Shown here: positions 25,492 through 33,772 of the stretch, in pieces
Layout: every line of letters starts with the position of its first letter
Position numbering within the stretch: position 1 is the stretch's first letter
From: JANWYT01 sp034437555
GTDB taxonomy: Bacteria > Chloroflexota > Anaerolineae > Aggregatilineales > Phototrophicaceae
Length of the DNA stretch: 64,000 nucleotides
Direction: 5' to 3'
NCBI GenBank assembly: GCA_034437555.1
Contig: DAOTTQ010000037.1
Location: 62,001 to 126,000 of the forward strand
Translations under genes and position numbers: made by a program
The notes under the pieces: generated by a model
Databases searched by the model: none
What the model was told of the DNA's origin: nothing
Seen by the model: only the letters and a program-made list of their open reading frames with translations

Positions 25492-27264
25492 CTAGAAGAA
25501 GCTACCGATAAGTTCTAGCACACGCCCAATGTTGTCGGGGTCGCCACTTTGCCATGTCGTTTTACTGGCACTGGCAATGCGTTGTAGCACCCTGATGAGC
25601 GTGTCATTCAGTGTGCCATAGCCCACAGGCACTACTAGCACAGGGTTTAGCTCATTACGAGAAGCAGAAATAACGGCTTCGACATCGCTAATGCCATATT
25701 GGTTAGATTGTGTATCTTCGCCGTCGCTCAATAGCACTACCGCCCGAATACGGTCTGTTTCGGTTTGTGCATTCATAAGTTCCACCACCTGCACAGTGGC
25801 ATCATAAAGAGCAGTTCCACCTTCGGGTCCCAGCCGTGTAATAGCGCTTCTAAGCTGGACGATGTTGGTCTCTAGGTTATCCAAAGGAACAACCACGCGG
25901 AACTCATCGCTAAAGACTGCCAAGCCCACACGATTGGTAGATTCCATGCGGTCTAGGAAGATGAGCGCGGCTTGCTTGGCTTGCTCTAGCTTATTTTCCT
26001 GTGCCATACTGCCACTTACATCAATCAAAAGCATGATGTCGGCTTGTTTCTTCACAAACTCCCAGCTATTTTGGATTTCTGCCAGCACCGCAGGCTCTGG
26101 CACATCCAACACATTAATCAGAACGTCGGGGTCTACGCCATATTGTTCTTCAAAGGGAAAGCCCAACGCCACTTCTGGAATAACCGGGCGGAAACCAAAA
26201 GTCATGATGTATTGTTGTTGGGCGGGTAAGCGCACAAAGTCTACAAACACTTTGGCGGCTTCGCGTTGTTCGGGGGTTGTCCAGTTGGCATTTACAATGC
26301 CCATGGGGTGTTCGTGCCAGAATGTCCCCTCTTTTAGGTAGAGTGCGACCAATTTTTCGGGGGGTTGAAAGTCTGTTAGCCCTCTATTGATGGCAATCAG
26401 GTCATTTTCTTCTAGTGCCACAAAGTCCAAATAGTCGGGTCCTTGTGCAATATAGTTCTTAAACTCTGTAGTGCGCGCAGAGTAATGGCGAATAAGGCTT
26501 TCAATACGGCGCACGTTGTCGCGCACGTTCTCATCCGTAACAACGGCTGTTGTTAGCCGTCTACCGGTAAAGCCCGTTTCACGCGCAGCGGCATAATACG
26601 TCGCAATCAGCGAAGAAAGCCCTGTAGAGCTAATAAAGGGGTCGGTATGCCCGTAAAACACCGTCCGCCGAGAACCCGTTAGCCCAAAGTCTTGCCAGCC
26701 GTTAGGCGCGTCAATGACTTTAAGCAGTTCTTCCCAGCCTACTTCTTCTGTGCCTAGTGTGCGCTTGATGGCATCTAAACGGCTTTCCCAGATTGCCATC
26801 ACTACAGGCGCATTTGCCGTCGGAAGGGCTTCATTTAGGTTAAAGAGGTCACGTCGTGACTGAAAATTTGCCAGTGCCAGCCAATGGCTTACACTCGGCT
26901 GAAAAATCGTTGGGCGTTCTACATTTTCGCTGTTTGGCACAAGCAATGCGTTCACAATCCCCTGCATCACCGTTCCAGAAGAACCGCTTACACCCCTAAT
27001 AAAAATAGGTTGTTCACCTTGAGGCAAGGCTTGCCCTGTAAGTGGGTTAATGCCACGCCGATAAGCATCGTTAAAATCAGCGATGATTTTTGGCAAATAG
27101 TCTTGAGATTCAGGTGCATAAATAATGCTAATCTCAATGGCATTTGGCGGTGGTACATCCGAAGTCGTGTTATTCGTGCCATCCGATGTGCTGGCGTTAT
27201 CATCACACGCCGCCAACACCCCCATACAGAACAAAAGTAAAAATAGTAGACGTAACCTGTACAT
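25492..27264 (-). CDS. Lipoprotein with solute-binding-like domain and C-terminal VWA domain
   Basis: A 590-residue exported lipoprotein. The start at 27264 follows GAGGAG and gives a lipobox, LAAC with Cys20. Residues ~45-400 resemble a periplasmic solute-binding protein (EISIIYAPES; IADFNDAYRRG). Residues ~408-590 are a von Willebrand A domain with an intact MIDAS: Asp415, Ser417, Ser419 (IDVSGSM), Thr484 (GGTALYD) and Asp514 (LLSDGED). It is the second gene of an operon with another solute-binding protein (17-base gap). Metal-dependent binding of an external partner is likely, ligand unknown. No transporter permease or ATPase gene is nearby, so the domain may not serve ABC uptake. Confidence 0.85.
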   Translation of the reverse strand: MYRLRLLFLLLFCMGVLAACDDNASTSDGTNNTTSDVPPPNAIEISIIYAPESQDYLPKIIADFNDAYRRGINPLTGQALPQGEQPIFIRGVSGSSGTVMQGIVNALLVPNSENVERPTIFQPSVSHWLALANFQSRRDLFNLNEALPTANAPVVMAIWESRLDAIKRTLGTEEVGWEELLKVIDAPNGWQDFGLTGSRRTVFYGHTDPFISSTGLSSLIATYYAAARETGFTGRRLTTAVVTDENVRDNVRRIESLIRHYSARTTEFKNYIAQGPDYLDFVALEENDLIAINRGLTDFQPPEKLVALYLKEGTFWHEHPMGIVNANWTTPEQREAAKVFVDFVRLPAQQQYIMTFGFRPVIPEVALGFPFEEQYGVDPDVLINVLDVPEPAVLAEIQNSWEFVKKQADIMLLIDVSGSMAQENKLEQAKQAALIFLDRMESTNRVGLAVFSDEFRVVVPLDNLETNIVQLRSAITRLGPEGGTALYDATVQVVELMNAQTETDRIRAVVLLSDGEDTQSNQYGISDVEAVISASRNELNPVLVVPVGYGTLNDTLIRVLQRIASASKTTWQSGDPDNIGRVLELIGSFF

Positions 27265-27280
27265 ATAAAAATCACTCCTC

Positions 27281-28381
27281 TTAGTTAAATAGGCGTAAAA
27301 TTTGGTCAGCCGTTGCGCGGTCAAACGGTGCGACAAGGCTTAGGTTATCTAATGTTAAACGCGCCCCATACGGAATAGATGTAGCAAACAGCACATCACT
27401 ATCTTTGGGGTTGCCATTTACAGGACGCAAGCCCTCATCTATGGCAAGCTGTTGTGACGACGCACCCAAAAGGTAGTTCGCAAAGGCTTGGGCAGCCTCG
27501 CGTTCATTAGGTGTGGTGTTCGCATCGTCCCACATTGCCAACGGAAAATCGAGTAAAACTTGGTACTGCGGGTACGAAAGCACAATGCTTTCTTGGCGAA
27601 TAAGGCTGTTGAGATGCTTTAGCCATTGTACTTCTGGCAATAACGCAAAATCTGCCACACTCGCCCCGCGTGATGCCATCGCCTGTGAGGGGGGTTCGCC
27701 AAGTCGCTGTGAATTTTGGATAGATTCTCTAATGGGCAAGAACCACGCTCTAAACGCATCGCTATCAATCGTAGGACGGCTAATCACGGGCGAACCATTA
27801 TAACTAGCCAGTGCGCTTGTTAGTGCCGCCAAACCCGCCATTGAGTTTGTTCCCCAGTTTAGCCCCATATTCACATTGCCCCAATTGCTGGGTGCGCCCA
27901 AAGATTCCCAACGCTGGGCTTGGGCAACGGCTTGAACCGCTTGCCAATCTAATACCAGCGTGTTGTTTTGGGTTATGATGTCCACACGGCTCTTAAAACC
28001 ACCCCACATTAAGGGCGTTTGTGCAGTGCTGGGTGTCACCATTTGATAGGGCAAATTAGGGGTAAGATAGCCTAGTGAGGCACTAGAGGAGGCTAACCAA
28101 AGTGTGGGATGGCTAGATGTTGACCAATTGGAACGTTCTTGCCATACCGAAACATCGTTCACAACAGATTCTACGCGAACAACCACTTTTAACGTGCCAT
28201 TGCTTAACAAGACGTTTTGCGCGTTAAAGCGTTCTACTGCGGTTCGCACCCAAGCCTCTGCTAGCGGGTCTACAGCCAAAGTGAGTGTAATGGGAGGCTG
28301 ATTTCTAAAGTATGAGTTTGCACCAAAAATCACCGCGACCAATGCCGCGAAGATTAAAAAAACAAACGTTGAACGGCGCAT
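27281..28381 (-). CDS. Membrane-anchored extracellular solute-binding-like protein
   Basis: A 366-residue protein. A hydrophobic N-terminal segment (STFVFLIFAALVAVIFGA) is an uncleaved anchor or signal. The rest resembles family 1 solute-binding proteins: ITLTLAVDPLAEAWV, AVERFNAQN, then hinge elements and NEREAAQAFANYLLG near the C-terminus. There is no lipobox Cys. GAGGAG precedes the ATG. It is the upstream partner of the solute-binding/VWA lipoprotein and shares its orientation. A cleft ligand is unknown. Confidence 0.75.
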   Translation of the reverse strand: MRRSTFVFLIFAALVAVIFGANSYFRNQPPITLTLAVDPLAEAWVRTAVERFNAQNVLLSNGTLKVVVRVESVVNDVSVWQERSNWSTSSHPTLWLASSSASLGYLTPNLPYQMVTPSTAQTPLMWGGFKSRVDIITQNNTLVLDWQAVQAVAQAQRWESLGAPSNWGNVNMGLNWGTNSMAGLAALTSALASYNGSPVISRPTIDSDAFRAWFLPIRESIQNSQRLGEPPSQAMASRGASVADFALLPEVQWLKHLNSLIRQESIVLSYPQYQVLLDFPLAMWDDANTTPNEREAAQAFANYLLGASSQQLAIDEGLRPVNGNPKDSDVLFATSIPYGARLTLDNLSLVAPFDRATADQILRLFN

Positions 28382-28410
28382 TCATTACTCCTCAAGGGCT
28401 ACTTTAATTC

Positions 28411-28438
28411 ACTATAGCACACAGTTAAAACCATTGAT
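28411..28438 (-). promoter_or_regulatory. Promoter for the solute-binding/VWA operon
   Basis: On the minus strand ATCAAT, a 16-base spacer ending TGC, then TATAGT, 29 bases before the start codon. Its -35 overlaps the proposed -35 of the divergent rfaE2 promoter. Confidence 0.45.
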
Positions 28439-28464
28439 TCCCTAAGCATTAGGGGTGTTACAAT
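28434..28464 (+). promoter_or_regulatory. Candidate promoter and palindrome upstream of rfaE2
   Basis: TTGATT at 28434-28439 and an extended -10 TGTTACAAT ending at 28464, 19 bases apart. Between them is a perfect palindrome CCCTAA-GCA-TTAGGG (28440-28454), well placed as an operator controlling one or both divergent promoters. No known regulator site is recognised. Confidence 0.3.
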
Positions 28465-28572
28465 GTATTTTATGATACAAGTAACATTCCCAATTTCTAA
28501 GGTCATTTCTTTTAATCTTAACACATTCTCGCGCTTAACACTTGCAAAACGCTCCCGATAGGAATAACCTAT

Positions 28573-29052
28573 TTGCCTATGGGAGAACTTATCGCACTTG
28601 AACGCGCCCTTGTATGGCGCAAAACCCTCCGCGATACCGCGCAACCATTGGTTTTTACCAATGGTCATTTTGACTTGCTTCACGTTGGGCATTTAGATTA
28701 TCTGGAAAAAGCGCGTGCTTTAGGCAGTGCCTTATGCGTTGCCATCAATGGCGATTCCAGCACAGAACGCCTAAAAGGAACGGGTCGCCCGCTTGTCCCA
28801 GCCATAGAGCGTGCGCGTTTATTGGCTGCGTTATTACCAGTTACTGCTGTTCTTATCTTTGAAAATGATACCGCCATTCCCCTCTTAGAAGCCCTTCAGC
28901 CCGATATTTATGTGAAGGGGGGCGATTATGCCCATAAAACGTTACCAGAACGGGCTACCGTAGAGCGTTATGGTGGGCGCGTTATTCTCATTGACTACTT
29001 GCCCAACCACAGCACTTCTGCGCTCATTAGCAAAATTCGTGCCTTGCCCTAA
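28573..29052 (+). CDS. rfaE2: D-glycero-beta-D-manno-heptose 1-phosphate adenylyltransferase
   Basis: A 159-residue nucleotidyltransferase. FTNGHFDLLHVGH carries the HxGH motif of this fold; VAINGDSSTERLKGTGRP and the KGGDYAHKTLPE segment are diagnostic for the HldE C-terminal domain. It would convert heptose 1-phosphate plus ATP to ADP-heptose. The start is TTG 28573 or ATG 28579: AGGA lies 10 bases from the TTG and 16 from the ATG, favouring TTG. It stands alone rather than fused to the kinase, which is at 58584-59573. murJ follows after 28 bases, probably in the same transcript. Confidence 0.9.
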   Translation: MPMGELIALERALVWRKTLRDTAQPLVFTNGHFDLLHVGHLDYLEKARALGSALCVAINGDSSTERLKGTGRPLVPAIERARLLAALLPVTAVLIFENDTAIPLLEALQPDIYVKGGDYAHKTLPERATVERYGGRVILIDYLPNHSTSALISKIRALP

Positions 29053-29080
29053 TCCCTCTTAGAGAGAAAGCCACATCCGA

Positions 29081-30781
29081 ATGACTTTACCACAGGCAAC
29101 GGCAGAAGTAGACGACACCCTGCACCGACAACAGCAAGAAGAAGCGCATGCCCGTATTGCAAGTGCAACCAGTATTTTGGCATTAGGCAATGTGACCAGC
29201 CGTATTTTAGGGCTGGCACGCGAGATGGTTTTAACCTTCTTTTTTGGCGCATCTGTTTTGGTAGATGCGTTTCAGGTGGCAACAATTGTCATTCGTGCTG
29301 TCTACGATTTGCTCATCGGTGGGCATGTAAACGGGGCTTTTGTACCCGTTCTTAGTGAGATTGTTACGCTACAGGGTAAAAAAGAACTTTGGCGTGTGGT
29401 AAGCATCCTCATCAGCCTGACCTTTACAACGTTGGCAGTGCTAACACTGCTTATTTATCTGTTTGCACCCCAAATTGTAGATGTCACGGCAGGTGGCGCA
29501 AGCACAGAAACACGGCAAATTGCCACAAATTTATTGCGTTTCACCTCTCCTGCGCTCATCTTTATGGGATTGTTTGCAGTATTAAGTGGCACACTTTACG
29601 CGCTTAAACAATTTACGTTTCCCGCATTTGCTGGGGCAATCTTTAACGGCGCAATTGTTCTTTTAACAGTGGTCTTCACGCCTCGCTATCAGGTTTCTTT
29701 TGTTAGCCCACAAACCTTCTTATCCACTCTTGATTATCTTAGCCCGCTTCATATTGTGCGCCCCAGTGATGGCATTGTAGTGGTTGCTGTTGGCTGGCTA
29801 GTGGGCGCATTTGCACAAATGGCGGTGCAGATGATAGACCTACGCAAAGCCAAACTGCGCTTTACCATTCATTGGAAGCACCCGGCATTAAATAGCATTT
29901 TATTGTTATATGCCCCCGTGATGCTATCGCTCATCATGGACACGCTCATCATTCGCCCTTTTAGCTATAATCTCGCCAGCCAAACGGGTGAGGGCAGCAT
30001 TGCCTACATGAACTGGGCAACAACGCTCATTCAGTTTCCACAAGGCTTGGTTGCTACTGCCATTAGCATCGCCATCTTGCCAACGCTTGCCTCACAAGCG
30101 GTCTTATTAGATGACACCCAACGCGCATTCAAAGAAACGCTCGGCTTGGGCTTAAGGCTTACCACAACCCTTATCATCCCCGCCACGCTTGGGTTATTTG
30201 TGTTGGGGCATCCTATTATAGAAATGCTCTTTGAACACGGGGCGTTTACCGCAAAAGACACTGCCATCACCCTAGATGCCCTTAATCTCTATTTAATTGG
30301 TTTGCCATTTGCCGCCATTGATTTGCTCTTGGTATATGCTTTCTACGCCCGTAAAGACACGCTAACCCCTACGCTTATTGGCATCTTTAGCCTTTTAGTT
30401 TATGTCATCACGGCAATTTTGTTGTTGCCCCATTTTGGGCTGTTTAGCCTAATGATTGCAGATAGCATCAAGCACATTGTCCATGCCGTCATTTCTGCGG
30501 TAATTTTGCATCGGCGCGTGGGGGGGTTTAGCCACCAAAGGCTCTTGCCCAACGCCATTAAAACCTTGATTGCGGGCATTGCCATGAGCATTGTTGCCCT
30601 CATCATTACCCCATTCATCACGCAAGCCATTGGTTCTTATGGCATCATCAGAGAAGCCATTATTATGGGCATCATCGGTGCAATTAGCGGGAGCGTTTTT
30701 GTATTTGTGGCATTAGTTTTGGGCATCGAAGAGCTACGCTGGCTGATTACGTTAATTAGAAAACGTCTACACAGGGCTTAA
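29081..30781 (+). CDS. murJ: Lipid II flippase MurJ (MviN)
   Basis: A 566-residue polytopic membrane protein of the MOP superfamily with about 14 helices. The N-terminal sequence SATSILALGNVTSRILGLARE and the FFGASVLVDAFQVA segment are characteristic of MurJ. The SIAILPTLASQA motif near residue 340 and the EHGAFTAKDT motif near residue 387 also match. It flips lipid-linked peptidoglycan precursor across the cytoplasmic membrane. It follows rfaE2 closely. A hydrophilic N-terminal extension of about 20 residues precedes the first helix. Some MOP members instead move other lipid-linked glycans, which the neighbouring heptose gene could hint at, but MurJ is the better match. Confidence 0.93.
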   Translation: MTLPQATAEVDDTLHRQQQEEAHARIASATSILALGNVTSRILGLAREMVLTFFFGASVLVDAFQVATIVIRAVYDLLIGGHVNGAFVPVLSEIVTLQGKKELWRVVSILISLTFTTLAVLTLLIYLFAPQIVDVTAGGASTETRQIATNLLRFTSPALIFMGLFAVLSGTLYALKQFTFPAFAGAIFNGAIVLLTVVFTPRYQVSFVSPQTFLSTLDYLSPLHIVRPSDGIVVVAVGWLVGAFAQMAVQMIDLRKAKLRFTIHWKHPALNSILLLYAPVMLSLIMDTLIIRPFSYNLASQTGEGSIAYMNWATTLIQFPQGLVATAISIAILPTLASQAVLLDDTQRAFKETLGLGLRLTTTLIIPATLGLFVLGHPIIEMLFEHGAFTAKDTAITLDALNLYLIGLPFAAIDLLLVYAFYARKDTLTPTLIGIFSLLVYVITAILLLPHFGLFSLMIADSIKHIVHAVISAVILHRRVGGFSHQRLLPNAIKTLIAGIAMSIVALIITPFITQAIGSYGIIREAIIMGIIGAISGSVFVFVALVLGIEELRWLITLIRKRLHRA

Positions 30782-30871
30782 TTTTCATACAACATTTAAC
30801 TGATACCAATTTCTGCCTGCTAAGATAATCCCAATTGTGGTTCCACCCGCAGACAGTCTGGTCGTCATAAA

Positions 30872-31510
30872 ATGCAACGATTTCTTTCATATCTCTTAAT
30901 TTTTTTTGTGGTGGCGTGTAGCCCTCATAAAGCCACCTTACTTAACCCTACCAGTGAGGTTCTAAGTCTCTTTTCTGACGATATTACCCTTGAGGTTGAT
31001 ATTCCCGAATTGTGGACAAGCCACATATCAGAGGAACACATCATCCTTATGGAGATGAGCCAGCCCATTGATGAGCATGGCGCAATTAATGGAGTGATTG
31101 TCAATATTTGGCTACCCCAAAAAGCTGACTTAGACCCTTCTGCAAGCGCAACCACCACCACCGCAGAAGAACTGCTAGGTCGCGTATTAGATAGCCCCGA
31201 TTTGGTGGCAAGCGCTGCAGTTAGCACGCCAGTTTCGTTTAGATGGCATCAATATGATAGTGCTTACTACCTACTAAACAATGGCGACGGCAACGTAACT
31301 CTGGTGCTTGCGCTTACTTCCGCCCACACAGACCGCATGATTGCCCTTAACTTAAGCACAAATACCAAAAACACCGCACGATTACTGCCCACATTGAGCA
31401 TGGTGCTAGAAAAAATGCACATCAACGGCACAAAGCTAGACGCTTCGCTGGTTAATCATTTACCAAGTGAGCTTCCTGTTCCTGTTCATAACCCGCCCGA
31501 ACATCCCTAA
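30872..31510 (+). CDS. Hypothetical lipoprotein, 212 aa
   Basis: A signal peptide with lipobox VVAC at residues 13-16 (QRFLSYLLIFFVVACS) starts the protein. The body is strand-rich (ITLEVDIPELWTSHI; VSFRWHQYDSAYYLLNN), similar in flavour to photosystem-II PsbP-like or DUF1795-type domains, but no firm family is recognised. It is 91 bases after murJ and 93 before the next gene. It is the only gene between murJ and VanW with a lipid anchor. Function unknown. Confidence 0.7.
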   Translation: MQRFLSYLLIFFVVACSPHKATLLNPTSEVLSLFSDDITLEVDIPELWTSHISEEHIILMEMSQPIDEHGAINGVIVNIWLPQKADLDPSASATTTTAEELLGRVLDSPDLVASAAVSTPVSFRWHQYDSAYYLLNNGDGNVTLVLALTSAHTDRMIALNLSTNTKNTARLLPTLSMVLEKMHINGTKLDASLVNHLPSELPVPVHNPPEHP

Positions 31511-31525
31511 CACCCTAAAAAAGCG

Positions 31526-31555
31526 TTGTTTATGGCACGTTGTTAATGTTACAAT
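31526..31555 (+). promoter_or_regulatory. Candidate promoter before the 92-aa acidic protein
   Basis: TTGTTT at 31526-31531, 18-base spacer, extended -10 TGTTACAAT ending 31555. It lies 48 bases before the ATG at 31604. Confidence 0.45.
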
Positions 31556-31603
31556 GAGATAGGTTCTCTATTTAACTGCCTATCCTGAGGAGCGTGAGTT
31601 CTC

Positions 31604-31882
31604 ATGTCAGCCACCTTTGACAAACTAAAAGCAATTCTCGCAGATAAAAAACCCCTCACCAACGAACAAATTACGGGCGCAATTGCCGAAACAGGCGATA
31701 TGACCCCCGAAGAACTAACATGGATTGAGAGTGAACGACATCGCCTAGAACGTGAAGCCGCCGAAACCATCACACTCGAAGCCTATCTTGAAGCCTCTAA
31801 AGTGTTAGATACTGCCGCCGAAGGTAGCGAAGAATACAAGAAGGCAGAAATCATCGTCAACAAGTATGAGAGTGGTCAATAA
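31604..31882 (+). CDS. Small acidic helical protein, 92 aa
   Basis: A soluble, strongly charged and predicted all-helical protein (TPEELTWIESERHRLEREA; EEYKKAEIIVNKYESGQ). GAGG lies upstream in CCTGAGGAGCGTG. It is only four bases from the next gene's chosen start, so it is likely co-expressed with VanW. No family recognised and no catalytic motif visible. Confidence 0.65.
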   Translation: MSATFDKLKAILADKKPLTNEQITGAIAETGDMTPEELTWIESERHRLEREAAETITLEAYLEASKVLDTAAEGSEEYKKAEIIVNKYESGQ

Positions 31883-31886
31883 AACG

Positions 31887-33767
31887 ATGACAGCACACCA
31901 ACACCCCGAAACAGCTTATTCAACTCCCTACTATACACCCCAACAGCCACGTATTAACGCTTGGTGGGTACGGATACCCGTCTTATTGCTTGGGGGTAGC
32001 CTGTTAACAGGGCTAGTGCTGGCGATTTTCTTTGTGGCATTACAGGTGCGTTATGCCGACATCATCTACCCCAATGTATATGTGCTTGGTACAAACTTGG
32101 GGGGCAAAACCCCCGATGAAGCGCGTACATTGCTTGTAGGTAACTTTAGCTATGGCGATAAAACCGTGTTCACATTTCGTGACGGTGACAAATTTTGGCA
32201 AATGACCGCTAATGAATTGGGTGTTTCGTTTGACCTAGACGAAACAATTAACCGCGCCTTTGCCATCGGACACTCTGGCAGTTTGGTCAGTGATGTGTTT
32301 GGGCAAGCCAGCGCATGGTTTCGTAGTGAAACAGTATCCCCAGTTATTACCTACAATCAACAAACAGCCGTTAATAAGCTTACAGAGATTGCGTCTAGTA
32401 TCAACCAAGAACCCCAAAATGCCAGCCTGTCCCTAAACGGCGCAGAAGTCACCACATCACAGGGACGCAACGGGCGAACCCTAGACATTATGACCACGCT
32501 TTCACGTTTAGAAGCGCGTTTGTTAGCCATGCAAAGTGGCGCAGAAATTCCGCTAGTGATTAACGAAACGCCCCCCATCGTGTACAGCGTGGATGAACCC
32601 GCATCACTCATTCGTACCGCGCTCTCTGGGGATGTGCAATTGGTGGCTACCGATGAACGAGGCAATGCTTTGGGGCCCTGGCGCGCCAGTCGTGACCAGA
32701 TTGCTGCCCTGTTGCGTGTAGACATCTTAAACAATTCTGATGGCACACAAAGCTATGATGTAGGCATTAGTATGAGCGCGTTTGAGTCTTTCTTAAGCAC
32801 ACTTGCGCCAGGCTTGCTTGCCTCTGCCCAAAACGGACGCTTTCGCTTTAACGAGCAAACGCAGCAATTAGAAGTCATTCAGCCTGCGGTTAGTGGGCGC
32901 ACCCTGAATGTGCCAGAAACGCTTAAACGCCTAGAAGAAGCCGTTTTCTCTAGCAATCGCATTGCACCTATGGCATTTGACCTGACGTTGCCTACCTATC
33001 ACAATCAAATTACAGCCGCCGAATTAGGCATTACAGAGCTGGTGTCAGAATCAACAACCTATTTTACGGGGAGTGGGCAAAATCGCCGTACCAATATTGC
33101 CGTTTCTGCCAGCAAATTTGACGGCACCATCATCGCACCCGGTGAGGAATTTTCGTTTAACTATCACCTAGGCGAAATTTCTGAAGAAGGGGGCTTTGTA
33201 GAGGGTTTGGTTATCTATGGCGATAGAACCGTCATTGGGATTGGCGGTGGCGCGTGCCAAGTAAGCACCACTATTTTCAGGGCGGCATTTAGCGGTGGGT
33301 TTGCCATTACAGAACGTAACTCACATGGCTATCGCGTGGGATACTATGAGCTTGGCGGCGCACCTCCCGGCTTAGATGCTGCCATTTGGCAACCCGACCG
33401 TGATTTCCGCTTCCAAAACAATACCCCCCATCATTTGCTTATTCAGGTGGGCGTTTACCCAACCGATAACGCCATTCAGTTTAGGCTTTATAGCACACGC
33501 CATTGGCGAACAGAACTTGAACCTGCCATTGTAAAGAACGTTACGCCGCCCCTTAACGTGCGCTATGAAGCAAACCAAGAAGTGCCGTTAGGCGATGCGT
33601 GGCAAGTGGACTATGCAGCAGAAGGCGCGGATGTCACCATCTATCGGAATATTTACGATATGCAAGGAACGCTTGTCCGCGAGGACTATGAATACACCCA
33701 CTATTTACCTTGGGGTGCAATATTTCAAGTAGCGCCCAGTGATAGTCGTTTAAGCGGTAGTTCTTAG
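31887..33767 (+). CDS. VanW-family membrane-anchored cell-wall protein
   Basis: A 626-residue protein. A membrane helix near residues 28-50 (IPVLLLGGSLLTGLVLAIFF) anchors it. Two peptidoglycan-binding-4-like domains follow (GGKTPDEARTLL near 75; a second near 190-330), then a VanW domain (~375-510) with IAPGEEFSFNYHLGEI and the conserved GGGACQVSTTIFRAA segment, and a G5-like strand region at the C-terminus. ATG 31887 is chosen because 31866 would start inside the previous gene without a site. VanW proteins are found in vancomycin-resistance operons but are widespread without that role, and the function here is inferred as cell-wall binding. Confidence 0.85.
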   Translation: MTAHQHPETAYSTPYYTPQQPRINAWWVRIPVLLLGGSLLTGLVLAIFFVALQVRYADIIYPNVYVLGTNLGGKTPDEARTLLVGNFSYGDKTVFTFRDGDKFWQMTANELGVSFDLDETINRAFAIGHSGSLVSDVFGQASAWFRSETVSPVITYNQQTAVNKLTEIASSINQEPQNASLSLNGAEVTTSQGRNGRTLDIMTTLSRLEARLLAMQSGAEIPLVINETPPIVYSVDEPASLIRTALSGDVQLVATDERGNALGPWRASRDQIAALLRVDILNNSDGTQSYDVGISMSAFESFLSTLAPGLLASAQNGRFRFNEQTQQLEVIQPAVSGRTLNVPETLKRLEEAVFSSNRIAPMAFDLTLPTYHNQITAAELGITELVSESTTYFTGSGQNRRTNIAVSASKFDGTIIAPGEEFSFNYHLGEISEEGGFVEGLVIYGDRTVIGIGGGACQVSTTIFRAAFSGGFAITERNSHGYRVGYYELGGAPPGLDAAIWQPDRDFRFQNNTPHHLLIQVGVYPTDNAIQFRLYSTRHWRTELEPAIVKNVTPPLNVRYEANQEVPLGDAWQVDYAAEGADVTIYRNIYDMQGTLVREDYEYTHYLPWGAIFQVAPSDSRLSGSS

Positions 33768-33772
33768 CCACA

